Shown in pieces: positions 1-14,200 of a stretch of DNA of 64,000 bases; the first letter of the stretch is position 1; the number at the start of each line of letters is the position of its first letter. The stretch comes from Crotophaga sulcirostris (Eukaryota > Chordata > Aves > Cuculiformes > Crotophagidae), in contig VYZB01000289.1 in the NCBI GenBank assembly GCA_013397455.1, positions 1,052,959 through 1,116,958 on the forward strand. Direction: 5' to 3'. A model generated the notes under the pieces. That model made no database searches. It worked only from the letters and a program-made list of their open reading frames with translations, and was not told the DNA's origin. A program made the translations under genes and the position numbers.

Positions 1-312
1 TAGTCAGGCAGGGGTTGGTCTCTTCCCTCAGGTGACCAGTGACAGAACTAGAGGACATGGTCTCAAGCTTCGCCAGGGGAGGTTTAGGTTTGATATTAGG
101 AAAAAATTCTTCACTGAAAGGGTGATTGGCCATTGGAATGCGCTGCCCGGGGAGGTGGTGGAGTCGCTGTCCCTGGAGGTGTTTAAGAAGAGATTGGATG
201 AGGCCCTTAGTGCCATGGTTTAGATGATGAGTTGGTGTTACTGTTGAGTTATAGTTTGGACTCGATGATCTCAGAGGTCCTTTCCAACCTTGTAATACTG
301 TGATACTGTGAT
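1..312 (+). repeat. CR1 LINE 3' end (truncated by window edge)
   Basis: The 3' end of ORF2 (the tail after the reverse transcriptase: [19 protein letters not shown] ... LDEALSAMV, stop at 221-223) is followed by a short 3' UTR. This contains TTGGACTCGATGATCTC and a tail with two ATACTGTG units at about 296-311. The copy starts before base 1. It lies antisense to WDFY4 in its long intron. Confidence 0.93.
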
Positions 313-3300
313 TTATCTGAAAGCCTCACAAAATGGCATTTTCTGATTACATTTGAATCATAACTTTTATTTATGAAAATTGTGCACTTCTATTCCTTTA
401 GCTGATGAAATAATTCTGTAAACACAAGCATAGCCTTAGAGTTCAGAATACAGAACACAAAGAAACATCTCTTACCTGACTCCTAAAATTATTGGTTTTC
501 CTAAAATGACAGGTATCTAAAAATGACAAGATTACTTCTGGAGATTTTTAGCACCTGTAGAACAGTTCTGGACTCCATAGGCTACTCTGGAGTAGAAAGC
601 ATGAATGGAATACAGAGAGGCACACAAAAGCTTTGTCTTTAATTTGACCAGCAAGGACGAGAAGGACAAGAAATGAATGGTCACAGACTTCAGCACAGGT
701 TAGCAACCTATACCCTCATTTAGGAGAAATATTTAAGTTTATCTTGCAGAGATTTCTCGGACTTCCCCTGATTTCCTGTTCTCTAATAGCACATATCACC
801 ATCCTGTTCACACTTATAGCTATTTTCAGTCCCTGTTGTCTGACAGAAACTCATTCTTAACTTTCTGGGCACTCAGATTCCTATATGCATTTTATACAGC
901 TCCCTGCATGAGATGAGGCACAGTATATAAACTCATAACTTGTCGATATGCAAATTTTGTCATAATTCTCCTTATGAAGATTTCTAATAATAAATACCAT
1001 AATTAAAAATAGATCAAACATAGAACTTAAAAATAATGAATAATGACAAATTACTTTCCTATGAGAAACTGTGGATGAGAATGTTGACTCCACCAAAGTT
1101 TAAAAACGAAAATGTAAGTTTGATCAAGTTTCACTTGCCAATCCAGGCTTTTGAATCAAACATTCCACATAAAGCAACTTAATTAAAACAATTTCTTTCT
1201 GAAATTATTATAAATAAAATGTTGTATCAAAATTCTGAAAGAAAATGGACGTATTCGAAAAAAGGAAATATACATATATGTTTTTCTATATTCAGAAAAA
1301 AACCAATTCTGTTTCTGTGGCTAGCATTTGTACCTATGGTTTCTCCACAACTCAATAAAAGTCTGCTTTCATCCACATTAACAACATTTAACTCATCTGA
1401 TATCATCTCTGTTATGTGAAAATAAAACTCCGCAACCGGCAGCTCTTAAAAGATGAGAGTTCAATGCCAACAGTTTTAAATATTAAACTCTGCTTGCTGA
1501 AATCCTATATGCAAGCTTAAACCTGAACTAAACACAATCTCTAGTTTCAAAGGCAACAATATATTTAAAAAAAAACATGCAGGAAACAAAAGAAAATATC
1601 TTTTCATACAATGTGTAATTAAATGATGAGACTTTGCAGCCACAGGACAACACTTGGTTTAAAAATATAGAAAAATTCTCTCTGAATAATGATGCACAAA
1701 AACTTTTGGAAGAGATATTATTTCTTATATTTCAGGTTTTAAGATGAAACTGATACAAATCAAGAAAGGAACAATTTTGCTAGGATAGATTTTCTAATGT
1801 ATGTTGTGTTGTCACACACCATCTCCTGTAGCAACCAGTATCGATCTTTTAGAGGACAGACTGTGGGGTGAAAGGCCTGTGGATCTGAGTCAGCCTAATA
1901 ATTTGTATTCATCATCATACAAACTTCATATTCCAACTTCTCTGTTGAACAGTTATATTCAATAAATGTGGAAATTTTTCTCAGATATTTCAGAAAGTTC
2001 AGTGATATGTATTGCATAAGATTAGACAGCTTTGTATTTTGCTTTCATACAGTTCTTATCTAACTGACCTGTGGAATAATTTCTTTATGATCTTGTAAAC
2101 AATCTGAAAATGATAAATGAGCAGTGTCAGATATCCACTTAAGAGGACATAAAAGTTTGTTTGTTCAAAGTTAAAGAAACTTTTTCCAGATTGCTACAAT
2201 ACACTGTAATTTAGCTTTGAGCACGTTATTAAACAAGACAATAATATTATAATGGAAATTGTTTAATATACATCATTAATAGTAAAGAGCCTGCTTTCAC
2301 TGAAGTAAAAAAAAATGTGTGCTATGAGCTGTTTTGAAATGAATATTTGATTCCAAACTTCCCTTGTGCATTTAATGACATGCTAATTTACATTTTAATT
2401 ACTTCCTAAGAAATCAAGGCATTTGTTGACAGAAGAACATAATGTCAACTTCACGGTGCACTGTTGGTGGATAGTTAATGAACTTAATTAGATAATTAGT
2501 GATGTTAATTATCCTTCTATTATGAAGATAAAGATGTTACACAAATGATGCACTTTTCAAAAGAAACACTATGTTTGCTTGTTTTAACTCAGTTAACTTG
2601 AAAAGCTGATAAAAGACCAACTGAGCGAATGGTAAGAAAAATATTTGTTTAAGCAATAATTGTGGTTATGTTTCATATACGTCTATCTTCTTCATTTCAC
2701 CTACTGCAAAGCACTAAATTGAGCTTGTCCTTCCATCATCTCAAATTTGCAGACTCTCGCTCTCCTTTGCTCTACCTCACACATCTTCCTCCACTTTAAA
2801 CAACCAGCCTCTGATGCAGTGGCTCTCCTATTGTTTGAAAACCCAGGCTGGTCAGCATCAGCCTTGATTTTACACTCAGTTATTAAAATATGCCATAACA
2901 ATGCAGGGAAAAAGTAGCTAATATTTGAAGGCTCTGGGTTCAGCTGCTAAAGTTGCCACTCGCATCTTGGTGGAAAATGGCCAAGTCTCTGTAAATTCAT
3001 ATCCATCAGCTTGAGTTAAAGCTTCTTTCTTACAGAAGTCATACAGCATTTTGAGCTAACACTGATTTTATGTCCTGGGGCTGAGTCTTCCATGCCTTCA
3101 CAAGAGCCTTGTGAAGACCAGCCTTCCAGATCAATAAACTCTTCTGCTTGAAGAACCATCTAAAAAACCACAGACTTTTGCACACAGACATCTCACCCAG
3201 GAATTTGTGAGTATGATCTACACATATTAATTTAGAACAGGTCATTTCTCCCTCTTCCTCACACCTAATGTAAAACTTGTAAAGATACCTGCAAAAAGCG

Positions 3301-6300
3301 TGAAGCAAGGCTGACAGACAGGAATGAATGAAGCCCCAGTGCTCTTTCTGATGGACTCAGATGGGGTTAGAGCCCTGCCCCAAACAGTACTAATTCTGTA
3401 TCTGTGATGCAGATCCTACTTGTACTAGGCAAGTAAGCCCTAGCACTGTACAAAACATATTTAAATATGCCTATTAATGTTGCTGTAGAGATTTTCATTT
3501 CCATCCTGGAAGTAATTTATGCCTGCAGTTCAAATTCCTGCTGAAGTAAACGGAAATTTTCTGTTTAAATACTTCTTAAAATATACCATGATACCACCAT
3601 AGGTGATTCACCAGAGATAATAGATATAATAGCCATATTTAGCTTAAGAATGAGTGCTACATGTGAAATAATTTTTTAATTTTTTTTTTCTGGATGTGAA
3701 ATTTGGAAATGTTGTTCTTGGTGTAACAAGCAAATAATTTTCTGTAACAATAAAATTTTTAGCTGCTGGACTAAGAGAAGCTGGGTGAATAAACACATGA
3801 TAAAACTGAAAATAATAAAAAAATTCCTCTAAATCTATAACTAAAGAAAGTCCTAAAGACTTTGAAATAACATGTTTTTTGAAATGTCTCCATCTTTCTC
3901 AGATTTCAAAAGAAACATTAACTCCTAGAAGAAATTTTAGAGGCTATATTTCTTCCTCTTGGGAATCTAACTATAGATGCAGGACTCTACAGATAGTATT
4001 CAGTGGGGCTTGCCCAAGAGACATTAGCTATTACTTCAACCAAGGGTATCTGTTTTAAGGAAACTATGTAGAATTTAAGTGGTCCTTGGTCATAACACTA
4101 TCTTCTCACTCAGTGATAAAATCAGGATGTACAACTCACTTTCCATGAGTTAATGAACTTGCAGTTTCATTTCAGCAGGTGCATCAAGACTGCCTAGCCA
4201 TCAGTACAAATACATTAAATATTACTTTTAAAAAATTAAAAGGAAAAATTTGCCAAACAAACTGAAGTAGATTCTGTCTGACAGTGACTTAAGTCTAGTC
4301 AAGAGTTCTTGGAGTTTCTGACTTCAGAAAGTTAGACGCTGAAAGAAAGCTCTCACTAACACATTGATGCAGTTATCTTTTACAGATTTGCTATGGTGTT
4401 AAAAATCTGCCTGCTGCTTACAAAAGTAAGCACAAGAGATGGGCTCTTACTACAAAGACAACTAAAAAATTAATCACTCCCAGTCAAGTCAAATCTGGTA
4501 TCTAGTATTTTCTCGCTTGTAGAGATGCTTTTTTTGGTTGTTAGTCTGCAGTGACCTTGCCTACACTAAGGGCAGGAGAGCAGAAACCAAGCTGTCTATC
4601 AAACTGCTCTAAAATCCTTAGAGTTCAAAGGCTGCATTCTCCCATCACTTCACTAGGAGGACTTCTCTTGCAATGGTCAGTGACAAAATCAACACAAAGG
4701 AGGTCAAGATGCTGGCTCTTTACCTATACCTTTCTTTACAAGTGTATGTTTGCTGACCAAAATCCTACTATAAATTTTCTGGTTTTGCAATCACAAGTTA
4801 GGAGGTATCTGTTAACATCTTCATTCTGAAGACTGAGATTAAAAGGACCTTCTCTATTTTGTTCTCACAAAGTATATGGTTTTCTGGCATAGAGGAATGA
4901 AATTAATGAATGAAAACAGAAAAGGACAGACATGATCAGGCCTGCTGTAAAACTCAGGAGGCTCTGCATTTCTTGTAAAGAATCACAACTATATCTACAG
5001 TCCTGAGGCAGCGTGTTTCACAGTAGCTAGAAGTGTGCTGTTTGTAATCTGGCTCAGGCACTCATCCTCAAGAAGAAACCTGGGACGCTGTAGGGTAGAG
5101 GCTGTTGACTGATTTACAGTTTACTGCAATATGATTGTTATAGAGGTCCCTTGCTGCCCTTGCAGCTTGTTGATGATGACAAAAACAATTAGTCATTGCT
5201 AACCTAAAAATTATATACATACCCTAGATTCTGATGGCGAAAGTTGTGGGGGAGGGGGCCTGGAGGAGGGAGGGAGGAGAAAGGAGAAAGAGCAAGAGAT
5301 CAAAGGAGCCACTTTGAAACAGAAAAGACAATGATATGGAAATTTTTACCATTGTATTCAGAGTCTTACAGACTCTTCTGCTGGCAGTTTACCCAACTCT
5401 GTCACCTGTAAGCATTAAAAAAGCCTGACTTGGCTACTCAGACATCCAAGAAAGCACAAAATAGCAATTATCAGAGTAGATCATAACCATTCTACTATCA
5501 GACATGCAATTGTACTCTCTTTTCGAAATGACCATACCTTCAAGGCAAAGCCCTGAGCAAAGCATGAGATAGCGAAGTGGATTCAGAAATACAGGGAAAA
5601 CAAATGCATTAGATGGCTAATTCTGAGTTTGGACCAAATACAAGCGAACTAGATTCACTGATGCTGGAGATCTGGAGCAAAAGTAAAGCAGAAAAATGGG
5701 GCCTGATCCTTTGCTGGAGTGAATAGTTTGAATTTTGCTGTTTTTTCCAGATTAATGACTGGGTCTCAAGAACACACTTTCTATCTTCTAAACTACCACA
5801 GGGAAAAAGTTGATAGTTTTGAGGGAGGGGGTTGTTTGTCAGGGATTTTGTCATTACTGTTATTCCTTTAATCTGCAGCAAATGTTACTGCTGCTTCAAC
5901 TACTTCGTTTATTTTCAGTCAATAAAAGAATGAAATTAATAACCCAGAAATCAACTAATTTCTTCTTTGTATTGGACAAGCTTTGAAATCCTGACTGAAT
6001 TTCTGCACTTTTCTCAAATTTAAGAAGTTATGCTTAGTTAGGAACACTCATGCTTAGCTCTCAGTAAATGTAAAGATTTAAATTTCACTATGGGATTTAA
6101 AGGATTTCTCTCTATGTAGTTCATACTGCTGCTTCTCCTTTTATCTCAATGTTTCAACAAGGTGCCTATTGCTGTAGCACATAGGCCCATAACTAGCAGT
6201 GGTGAAGACAGAAGCCAGCATCTGAAAGATTTTCCCAACTAAATACAGAAAGCACCTGGGACACAGTAAATGAAACAAAATCACACTACAGCACTTTTTA

Positions 6301-8096
6301 AAGTGATTACCAAAGATCAACAATACGAGTTAGAAGCACAAATACAATTGACTTTTAATGTAACTTGTGCTCCCAACTTCCTTTGATACTGAAAAGACCA
6401 CCTTAGACCTTGCATGTGAGGTATATGAAGAGGGCTGACGAGGAGTTAAGAAATTAACTGTCTTCCTCTCAGATTTCATCTCTCTGAAAAGCACACCAAA
6501 CTCTTTCAAAGACAGACTGGAGAGAGAAAGGGAGAGAGCAAGTGTAGAGAACATTTGGAACTATAGCTTTGCATCTCATTGAGAGGAACAATTTATCAGA
6601 GCTGTGGAGCTGTCAGTCCTTGACATGATAAGGAATAACACCAAATGAGTAATGTTTCCTCCAAACTCAGCTCCTTTAATTACAAGCCGCTTCCTTGCAG
6701 AAGAGAGACAGAAGATGCAGAAACACCAATTTCATGCACTTGTGCCTGAATAATGTCTCCGCGCTGCATTTTCCAGATGGCAACCTTTTCACTGGGGGAA
6801 CTAATGATGTGGGCATATTTAGGGAAAAACCAATAACAGAGTCTTTAACCTTCAACAGCAAAAAGCATGTTGTACAAAGTGTTCCTTGGGATACATTTAC
6901 AAATATCAATTACATTGCTCACTGAGGTGTAATCAGCTGTAATAATCAAAATTAATTTAAAAAAATAATTAAACAGACCCCAGGGCAAATAGTCGATGCT
7001 CTTGTAGTATGACATCACAGTCTACATATGTACCTGAGAAGAACTTGCTCACTCTGTAAGCAGCAAAGTGCTTTTAAGGAATAAGAAGGATATTGTGGCA
7101 TGCTGAGAAAAAACTTGCAGCTCAGTAGGATACTATCAGCCACATTACTTGGGTATCATAACCTTCCTGGTCAACACACCTGGAAGTGAACCAGCCATCG
7201 CTCAGGATAAAGCTGCAACCTACAGCTTGAGCAAGAGGGTTAAGACTCCCTAAACTGATGCTGTAACAGGCTTACTGTATCCTCAACAGAAGAAAAAAAG
7301 ACCTTAATGTGTTCAGCCCTTCAATAACACATACTTAGTTCAAAGCTTTGATGCCCTATCCTACCCTATAGCTGGCTACTCTAGCCCTAACACACTTAAA
7401 CAAGAAACATCTAACTGGTGCTTTTTATTTCTGTTCTCAACAAATGTCCAGCAAAAGCACGGCAATGTCCCTCTATCTTAGCAGAGGGAGAGCTTACACA
7501 TAGGAAAGGTAGTCAAGCTTCAATGCTGATAGTAGGAATTCTGCATATGCTCCAGACCCATCTATGTTTTATACGAGCACTTGTCTTTTTATCTCTTGAG
7601 GCTAAACTGAAATTTGGACCTTGAATACTTTATATTGAGTAGAAAATAAAAGTACAGTACTATGGTAATATCTGATCCTTTCTACTAATTCAGTGTCTGA
7701 AGGACAAGGTTTATATAAGTGATGTAATTCAAAACCAGCAGCAAAACCAGTGTCTCCTCACCTTGATCTGACCCAAGCAAACCCTTGTGAGCACAAACAC
7801 ACATGGGATGCTTTTATTTTTCCTTTCAAGTGCAATAATTAGGCCTCCTGTAAAAAGTATGTATTAATACATTATATATTAAGGATGCCAACCAGACTTC
7901 TTCAGATCAATGACTATTTCTTAGTAATAGTTTCTATCAGTCTAGAAAAGGAACCTTGACTGCAGTAGGTATCTAGTTTACAATAGAACATGTTAACAGA
8001 CATACCCAGAAGCCTCCCAACTCCAGACAAACTCTGCAGAGCCATACCAAGGGCAGAGGAGTGACAGAGCTAGAAAAGACAAAGAGTAGAAGTTAC
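313..8096. other. Intronic DNA, no gene seen
   Basis: This is the 3' remainder of the intron after WDFY4 exon 37. Apart from the CR1 copy at 1-312 I find no exon with family resemblance on the minus strand, no long ORF and no recognised repeat. Base composition is AT-rich. A purine-rich, G-run tract lies at 5247-5302. Short ORFs here have no features of real genes. Confidence 0.7.
5247..5302 (+). repeat. Purine-rich G-run tract
   Basis: A nearly pure purine stretch with runs of five, five, three and three G, then GGAGAAAGGAGAAAGAGC. It could form triplex or imperfect quadruplex DNA. No coding or regulatory role can be read from it. Confidence 0.5.
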
Positions 8097-8236
8097 CTCA
8101 GATTTGCATGTCATTTCCTTTGTGTTTCGGCCAGGCATCAACCTAATAGCTGAAGAGAGGCTTTCACTCCAGGAATTGTGCTTGCTCTGTGACAGGCCTG
8201 GCCATGCTTTATTCTGGAGAAACTTCTTTTCAGATG
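8097..8236 (-). CDS. WDFY4: WDFY4 window exon 37 (last coding exon in the window)
   Basis: 140 bases, phase 1 to 0. It encodes [38 protein letters not shown] and MTCKSE, matching SGSLSSAMKLMPGRQAKDPECKTED. Acceptor CTGGCCCACAG, donor GAG|GTAACT. The next family segment (a YRRRGQEL-type helix, then PH-BEACH) is not found in 1-8096, so that intron exceeds 8 kb. Confidence 0.96.
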
Positions 8237-11200
8237 CTGTGGGCCAGAACAGATGAAAAAAAAACTTGTAAAGACTTGAAGTTGAGCCTGTTGGAAGGTA
8301 TAGGTTCTGTATCCCTGTTACAAAAGTCATAATATGGCAGTACCTCACTCCAGGTGGATTGTCCTTCTTTTTATAAGAGCAGTGTTGAATTAGCATGTGC
8401 TTCTCAAATCTTTAAAAGCCTCACAGAGGCCTGCCACAGATTGGTTTCATTATACAGACATTAACTTTTAATCTCTGCAGCATTAAACACACTGGGATGC
8501 CCTTCTTCATCCAAATATCCTCCCTTTAAAATTCTCCTATGGGATACAATTATCTAAGGAAATTTCTCTTTCTCGCAGTACAGCATGAGCCCTACAACAT
8601 CACTAGGTGATTACAGAAGGGCTAGGGCATGAAACAGAAAGCAACTGCAATCCTGGATAAGAGGATCTACTTTATCTGGCAGGTGATGAGCAAAGGAAGG
8701 GTATAACAAAGGATTCCACAGCTTTCCATTAAGTGCTACATTTACTGAAATGTCTTTGCTTACTACAATGATTGTGTCATAAAAAAACAGAGACCTATCA
8801 AGTGTTGCCAAGCTTTTGTCATAATTTCTTCCCATAAAGGAGTGATCTCCATTATCTTCATGTCCCTTTCTTTGTCATTTCCTTTTACAGAAAGATCCAT
8901 CTTGTAAGTGTCCTCCAGAGCCTGCCGCCTCTGAAAAATGAGCTGCTTCCAGATGATTTCTATTGTTCTCAGAATCTCCTGATGGACTAGGAAACAAAAG
9001 AAACTACAAATGAAGGATCATTTTTTTATGTAACAAGTCAAGGAGTAGACAAAGCAAAAAGTCCCATTTGGAACAGAAGTGGTTCAAAGTAACTGCTGGA
9101 GTCAGTTGAGTTGCTCCATTTTGTCTACTGCCTCCTTAGGTTCTAAGCCAGACTAGTTACTCTGATACAGAAAACAGCAGAACATATCTTTTACTGTATT
9201 TCAACTCCTCAAAAGAATCCAGTACAAGTGATAGATGATTCTAATTTTTTTCTGCCTTGGAAAACCACCTCGTCAGAATTTTGATGATCTTACTATCATA
9301 CACAGAATGCTAAAGCATGTAAAGGACATTCCTTTATGTTACTCAACATCATTAGAGATGGCGGAGGGAAGGTAACCAAGTAGTGACACAATTCAACACA
9401 GCAACAAGATGCTGTACAAGGAAGTGTGGAGCTGTTTTGCTATATATATTCCCTGCAAATCAGACTTATTTGGTTGCATCATATCCAAACCGATATATAC
9501 ATATATATAAAAAAAGAGCATCACTCTCCTGTAGGATTCAGCTGACAGCCCCTATAGTGAATCCAGCGCAAAATTTTCCCAATGTTGCTCTTAAAAGAGC
9601 AAAATTATGCTCCCTGTGTACAACAGACAGACACAAGCTCTGTATAGGCCTTGAAAAAGGAAACAGAGCAACAAATATTGCATATCTGGGCACCAACACT
9701 GGCCACAACACAGGGAAGAAATTTCAAAACTCATATCAATTACTCCTGAGGATGTGGGCATGATTTCTGAATAAAAAGATACTATGCAAACACAAGTAAT
9801 TTTTAGCACAATTTTGCTTTCACTGTGCTGTGTCCACAGTGCCTACACACCAAAGAGGCCATTAAGCAGCACTTGCACAAGGTGCTCTGAAAACTGTTTA
9901 GGCCAGGCATTTTCCTGCTCTCTCAGCCAAAGGCAACATATGCCATAAATTACCATCATCTGGAGTAGGCTGGCTGCCCTTTTCCTCTTCACTGGATGCA
10001 AGGAAGATTTGGTGATACGAAGCCAGCTTTGGTTTTGCATCCACCCCAAAACCTTCTCGATAGCTGTGACAAAAAAAGTAGGGCACATGAGGAAACCAGA
10101 CTTAAACTGAGGATAGTGAAAAGCTAAAGGTATTTATAAACATCCACTCCTACTAACTTCTTTTAGTAGATCAATATTCCCAGGATTGAGGACTTACACC
10201 AATTACATGATACTGCAGGATTTTCAGGAAGTGGGAACTGAACTACTGCCAGTCAGGTTTTCAAAGTCAAGGAGCAGTCATTAAGATCCTATGAATCATA
10301 TTATTCTAAGTGCCTTTTCCCTACACTTCTTAGTGCACTTGTCCCTACCATTCATCTCAATTAGCTGGAACACAGGGCTGTACTGATGTAGTCAGATTGC
10401 ATCCAGCTTTCTTGCATCTCCACTGAGCATCTTTTATCCCATCTCCTTGCACTGAATTTCTTCACTACATGTATCTCCCATTATGTGAGAAACACTGTCT
10501 TGCCATACACTACTCCTGAATCACTTACTTAGACTAAGTTCTTTGCATCAATGATTGTTCATTCAGTTTATAAAGCACTCAGCACAAAAAAAAAGATGCA
10601 AAATTTAGCACTGTGGTATTAGTACCATGTAGATGTGATAATTGAGAACATCAACATGGCCAAAAAGAGTTAGTGCTACTTTGGGAGGGAAATAGGATGT
10701 GTATCCAATAATTTACCAGTCAGTGATTTCATCAGGAATTTCAGCACAGCAGTAATACCTATAGTAAATGCAACAGGCTTAGTTAAGGCATCCAGAAAAC
10801 CTCGACTTGGTCACAGAAGTGCTGTCAATAATATATATATATTAGATATAGCCATCAGCAACATACAACATTCTACCAATCATAAACAGGCACTACTACT
10901 GGGAGAGTCAAATCTGTTGGGTATGCAAAGCTGCCACTTTTATTTCTGGTTTTCTTTTAAATACCACAATTCTAATTCCCTGGGTTTGCTATGTTTGGCT
11001 TGTGGATAATAGCAGCACTTCTGTAACTTATTTTTTTAAAAACATTTCTGCTCTCGCTACATACAAGCAACCCTTCTCCCATCTCAAAAGTTTTGGCCTG
11101 GAAGTTATTTTCTGACTGGAATAAGAACCACCAAGAAAAGATCTCAGGAAGTGAAGCTCATTTCTCATGTGATACTGTATTAATGGATTCAATTCAGACC

Positions 11201-14200
11201 ATCTAAGCAACACAGGTTTTCATTGAAACAACAAACATCATTACAGCGAATAAAGCATTAGCCAATATTTGCTTTTTTCACAAAGCAGTTTTCAAAATAA
11301 GTTTCCAGCTTACATTAGCAAGAGTACCTCTGACATATCACCTCTAAGAAGAGCAAAAATGGATGTTTTAGTCCTATCCAAGTCAATGGTAAAATTCCTA
11401 ACTTCAGTATGACCAGGACTTCACAGCTTAGATCTGAGTAACAATAACCATAACAGAAAGATTCACAAGATCCATGCACAGCTTTATATATGCTTTAAAT
11501 GCATCCATACAAGAATAGCTGCTGGATCAGAAAAAACATGTCACTAAATTAGCCTATGGAAATGTCTTCGAGAATGGCCACCTGCATGCTTGTGGAGTGA
11601 TTCTAGCCCACATCCCAGGAAGACTTCCAGATTCTCACTTTAATGATAAGTTTGTGAGTCAGCACCACTTAAATCAGTTGAAGCTTGTTAACTGCAGTTA
11701 CTACTCCAAAGTAAGCTGCTGAAAATGCTGGGTGAGTAACGTAGATACAACACAGATGTTTTGATTAATAAAGAGTAGCAATCAAACCTACGTGCGGGTT
11801 TTAAGGGTTCTGCTTAGACAAACATGCAAACTTATATGGGTGTCTCTGAAACAAAACACTCTTTTTAAAATTTTAAAAAATGGAATTAAGTGTCACATTA
11901 TTATCATGCATTGTGCCTTGCTTATTACATCCACAGACACACATATTAGCCTGCTGTTGAGCAAGAGAGGTGGTAGGAAATTTTCTGCTTACTGGTATTG
12001 CAAGGAAAAAAATAGCCTTCTTATTGAAGAACAATTTATCCCTTCCATTTTCTTGCTGAAAGAATCCATTGCCTCCAGAACACCAAGCACATTATTAATC
12101 TTCCCCTTCCCCAAATTAAATTTTTAAAAAATCACATCAAAACATTTCTGTTGGTTTTTTTTTTCATTTTTTTAAGTGTATGAGGGAAACAATCATCTTT
12201 CCCCAAGTGGCATTGCTCTGTCACTTCAACAGACACCAAATTAGAGAGGAAAGTGTGCCCTACTTAAAGCAGAATGGTGCTTTAAGCGCTCAGAGAATTG
12301 AGGCCAATGTGTAAAATACTTGCTAGGACACAGTATCAATACTACATCCAAAATCCTCAGTCTAGCTTAGTCTGCACCCATTCCCATACATAAAAGCAGA
12401 GCTGTAAACACAGGTTACACTGAGACGAACATTTGTACCTTCCCGAATTCAGCTGGCAAAGACAATACATTAGGCAGATGATAAAATTATTATTTGAGTT
12501 GTAGGTTGCAAAAATAATGTCCCACTGTTCCTGCAGGACATTGAGAGTGTTCAGAACATTCAATTGTTCAGGTAGTGTCTGTTGTGGTCTGGATAGGCAG
12601 TATAGGATGGTTCTGTTCAAACAGCTGTACAGGGCACTGAGGAAAACTTCCTTTTGAGAAATGGAGCTTTCTAAGACCTGTGAAAACACAAAACAGCAGA
12701 GTACTTGGCTTGCTCAAAGAACTCTCTTCCCAAGGATCTATTCCTCTCACTTCATTTAAGCTGTTGCTAACTTATTTCAGCAAAATTCCCTTGAACTACC
12801 TGTTAGATAAAATTCAGTTTTTCTGTATTTCTTCTGAAGTCCCTGGAATTGTGGCAGAGATTAATTTATTCTTGTTCAGTAACACGTACACAGTCAATAG
12901 ACAGTTGCACAAAAGAGCTAACTATCCCTTTTTTATGCTGCATCACCTAGCAGTGATTGCCATTTAGAGCCATTAAGCACTCATGCAAGAAAACAGGAAT
13001 AGTCATAATCTCAAAATGGATTACAGCCATCTTCTTGAGAATTGTGGTATCATGACCTCAGTGTGAAACAGCACGTTACAACAGGTTGATAATAGTTGTA
13101 AAAAAAAATATCATATGACTCACCACCATAATCTGTTTTGCTGTAAAGATCAGGATTTGCTTAGGGTCAGTGGCAAACATCCTGCTGGTTAGCTTCTCAA
13201 ACAGCTTCTGAGCAAAATAAGTAATATTCATCATGGCTATGGGTGCAGCTGATTCTGAAGTGCCATGAGGATCACTGCTGCCTGGAGAGGATACAAGAGG
13301 GCTGATTATTCCAAAACAAGCTGAAAGGCAAAAAAAGATTATGTGAGGTCACCAGAGCTGAGAAGGAATAGTCTCACGCGATAATGTCTCAGAGTTGGGA
13401 CATATCTAAGAAAACTCTAGGTCTGGCAGAAATACATTACTCAGACTGGAAATAATGGCTCCATCCTAAAGGCAGAACCAAATATTATCATGAAGGACTG
13501 GTCCAAATAATGACTCGGAAAGGAGAGCAGCAACAACTGAGTAATACTTTCCAAGTATTCCCTTCTCAATTTTCAGTCTGTTCTCAAAAAGGTTGGACTC
13601 GATGATCTCAAAAGTCCTTTCCAACCTTGTAAGACTGTGATACTGTGAAAAAGAGAGCAAAAAGTGAAGAGGTGTAATGGTAAAACTTCAGAGTAATGGT
13701 AAAACTACAGTAATTTACGTAAACTGGCCTACAAAAGGAGTGAACGCACAATCTAGCCTGCTGAGTTGGACTGTCCTTGTAGGTAGTGTTTCAAAACTTT
13801 TCTAGTAATTGCAGCTACATGCTGAATATCAACTAGCTAATGTTCTGATTCTCACTGCTCACCTCTTGGTCTTGTTTTCCCCTCTCCTTGGCTGGTAACG
13901 TGGAAGATGTCCATAGCAGATAGCAAAACTTTAGTCTGGAAATGTCTCTTCTGCTCACTGGTGGCATCCTCTGGAGAAGCCTACATAGTGATCATATATG
14001 TGTTAGAAGAGTAGGAAAACAGCAAGGGAATTATACTTAAATTTACTCTCAGCCTTCAGTCAAAGTCCTTTGATTTGACTGGATCTTTAGCAGATCAAAC
14101 CTGTCAAAGATTCAGATTCTGTAAAACTTTTGCTCAAGAAAGCAAGTAGAAAATCCAAGAAACACTCAGTACTGTCTGAGATAATTAAAAATGACCGAAA

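Noticed and set aside
2701..2901. Minus-strand ORF considered as the next WDFY4 exon
   Set aside because: No resemblance to the expected YRRRGQEL or PH-BEACH segments and no suitable splice borders.
5247..5302. G-run tract as a quadruplex
   Set aside because: The loop between the second and third G runs is about nine bases, longer than in standard quadruplex motifs; left as low-complexity DNA.
9383..9763. 126-residue plus-strand ORF
   Set aside because: Lies in the intron between exons 35 and 36, no domain or composition of a real protein, no supporting neighbour.
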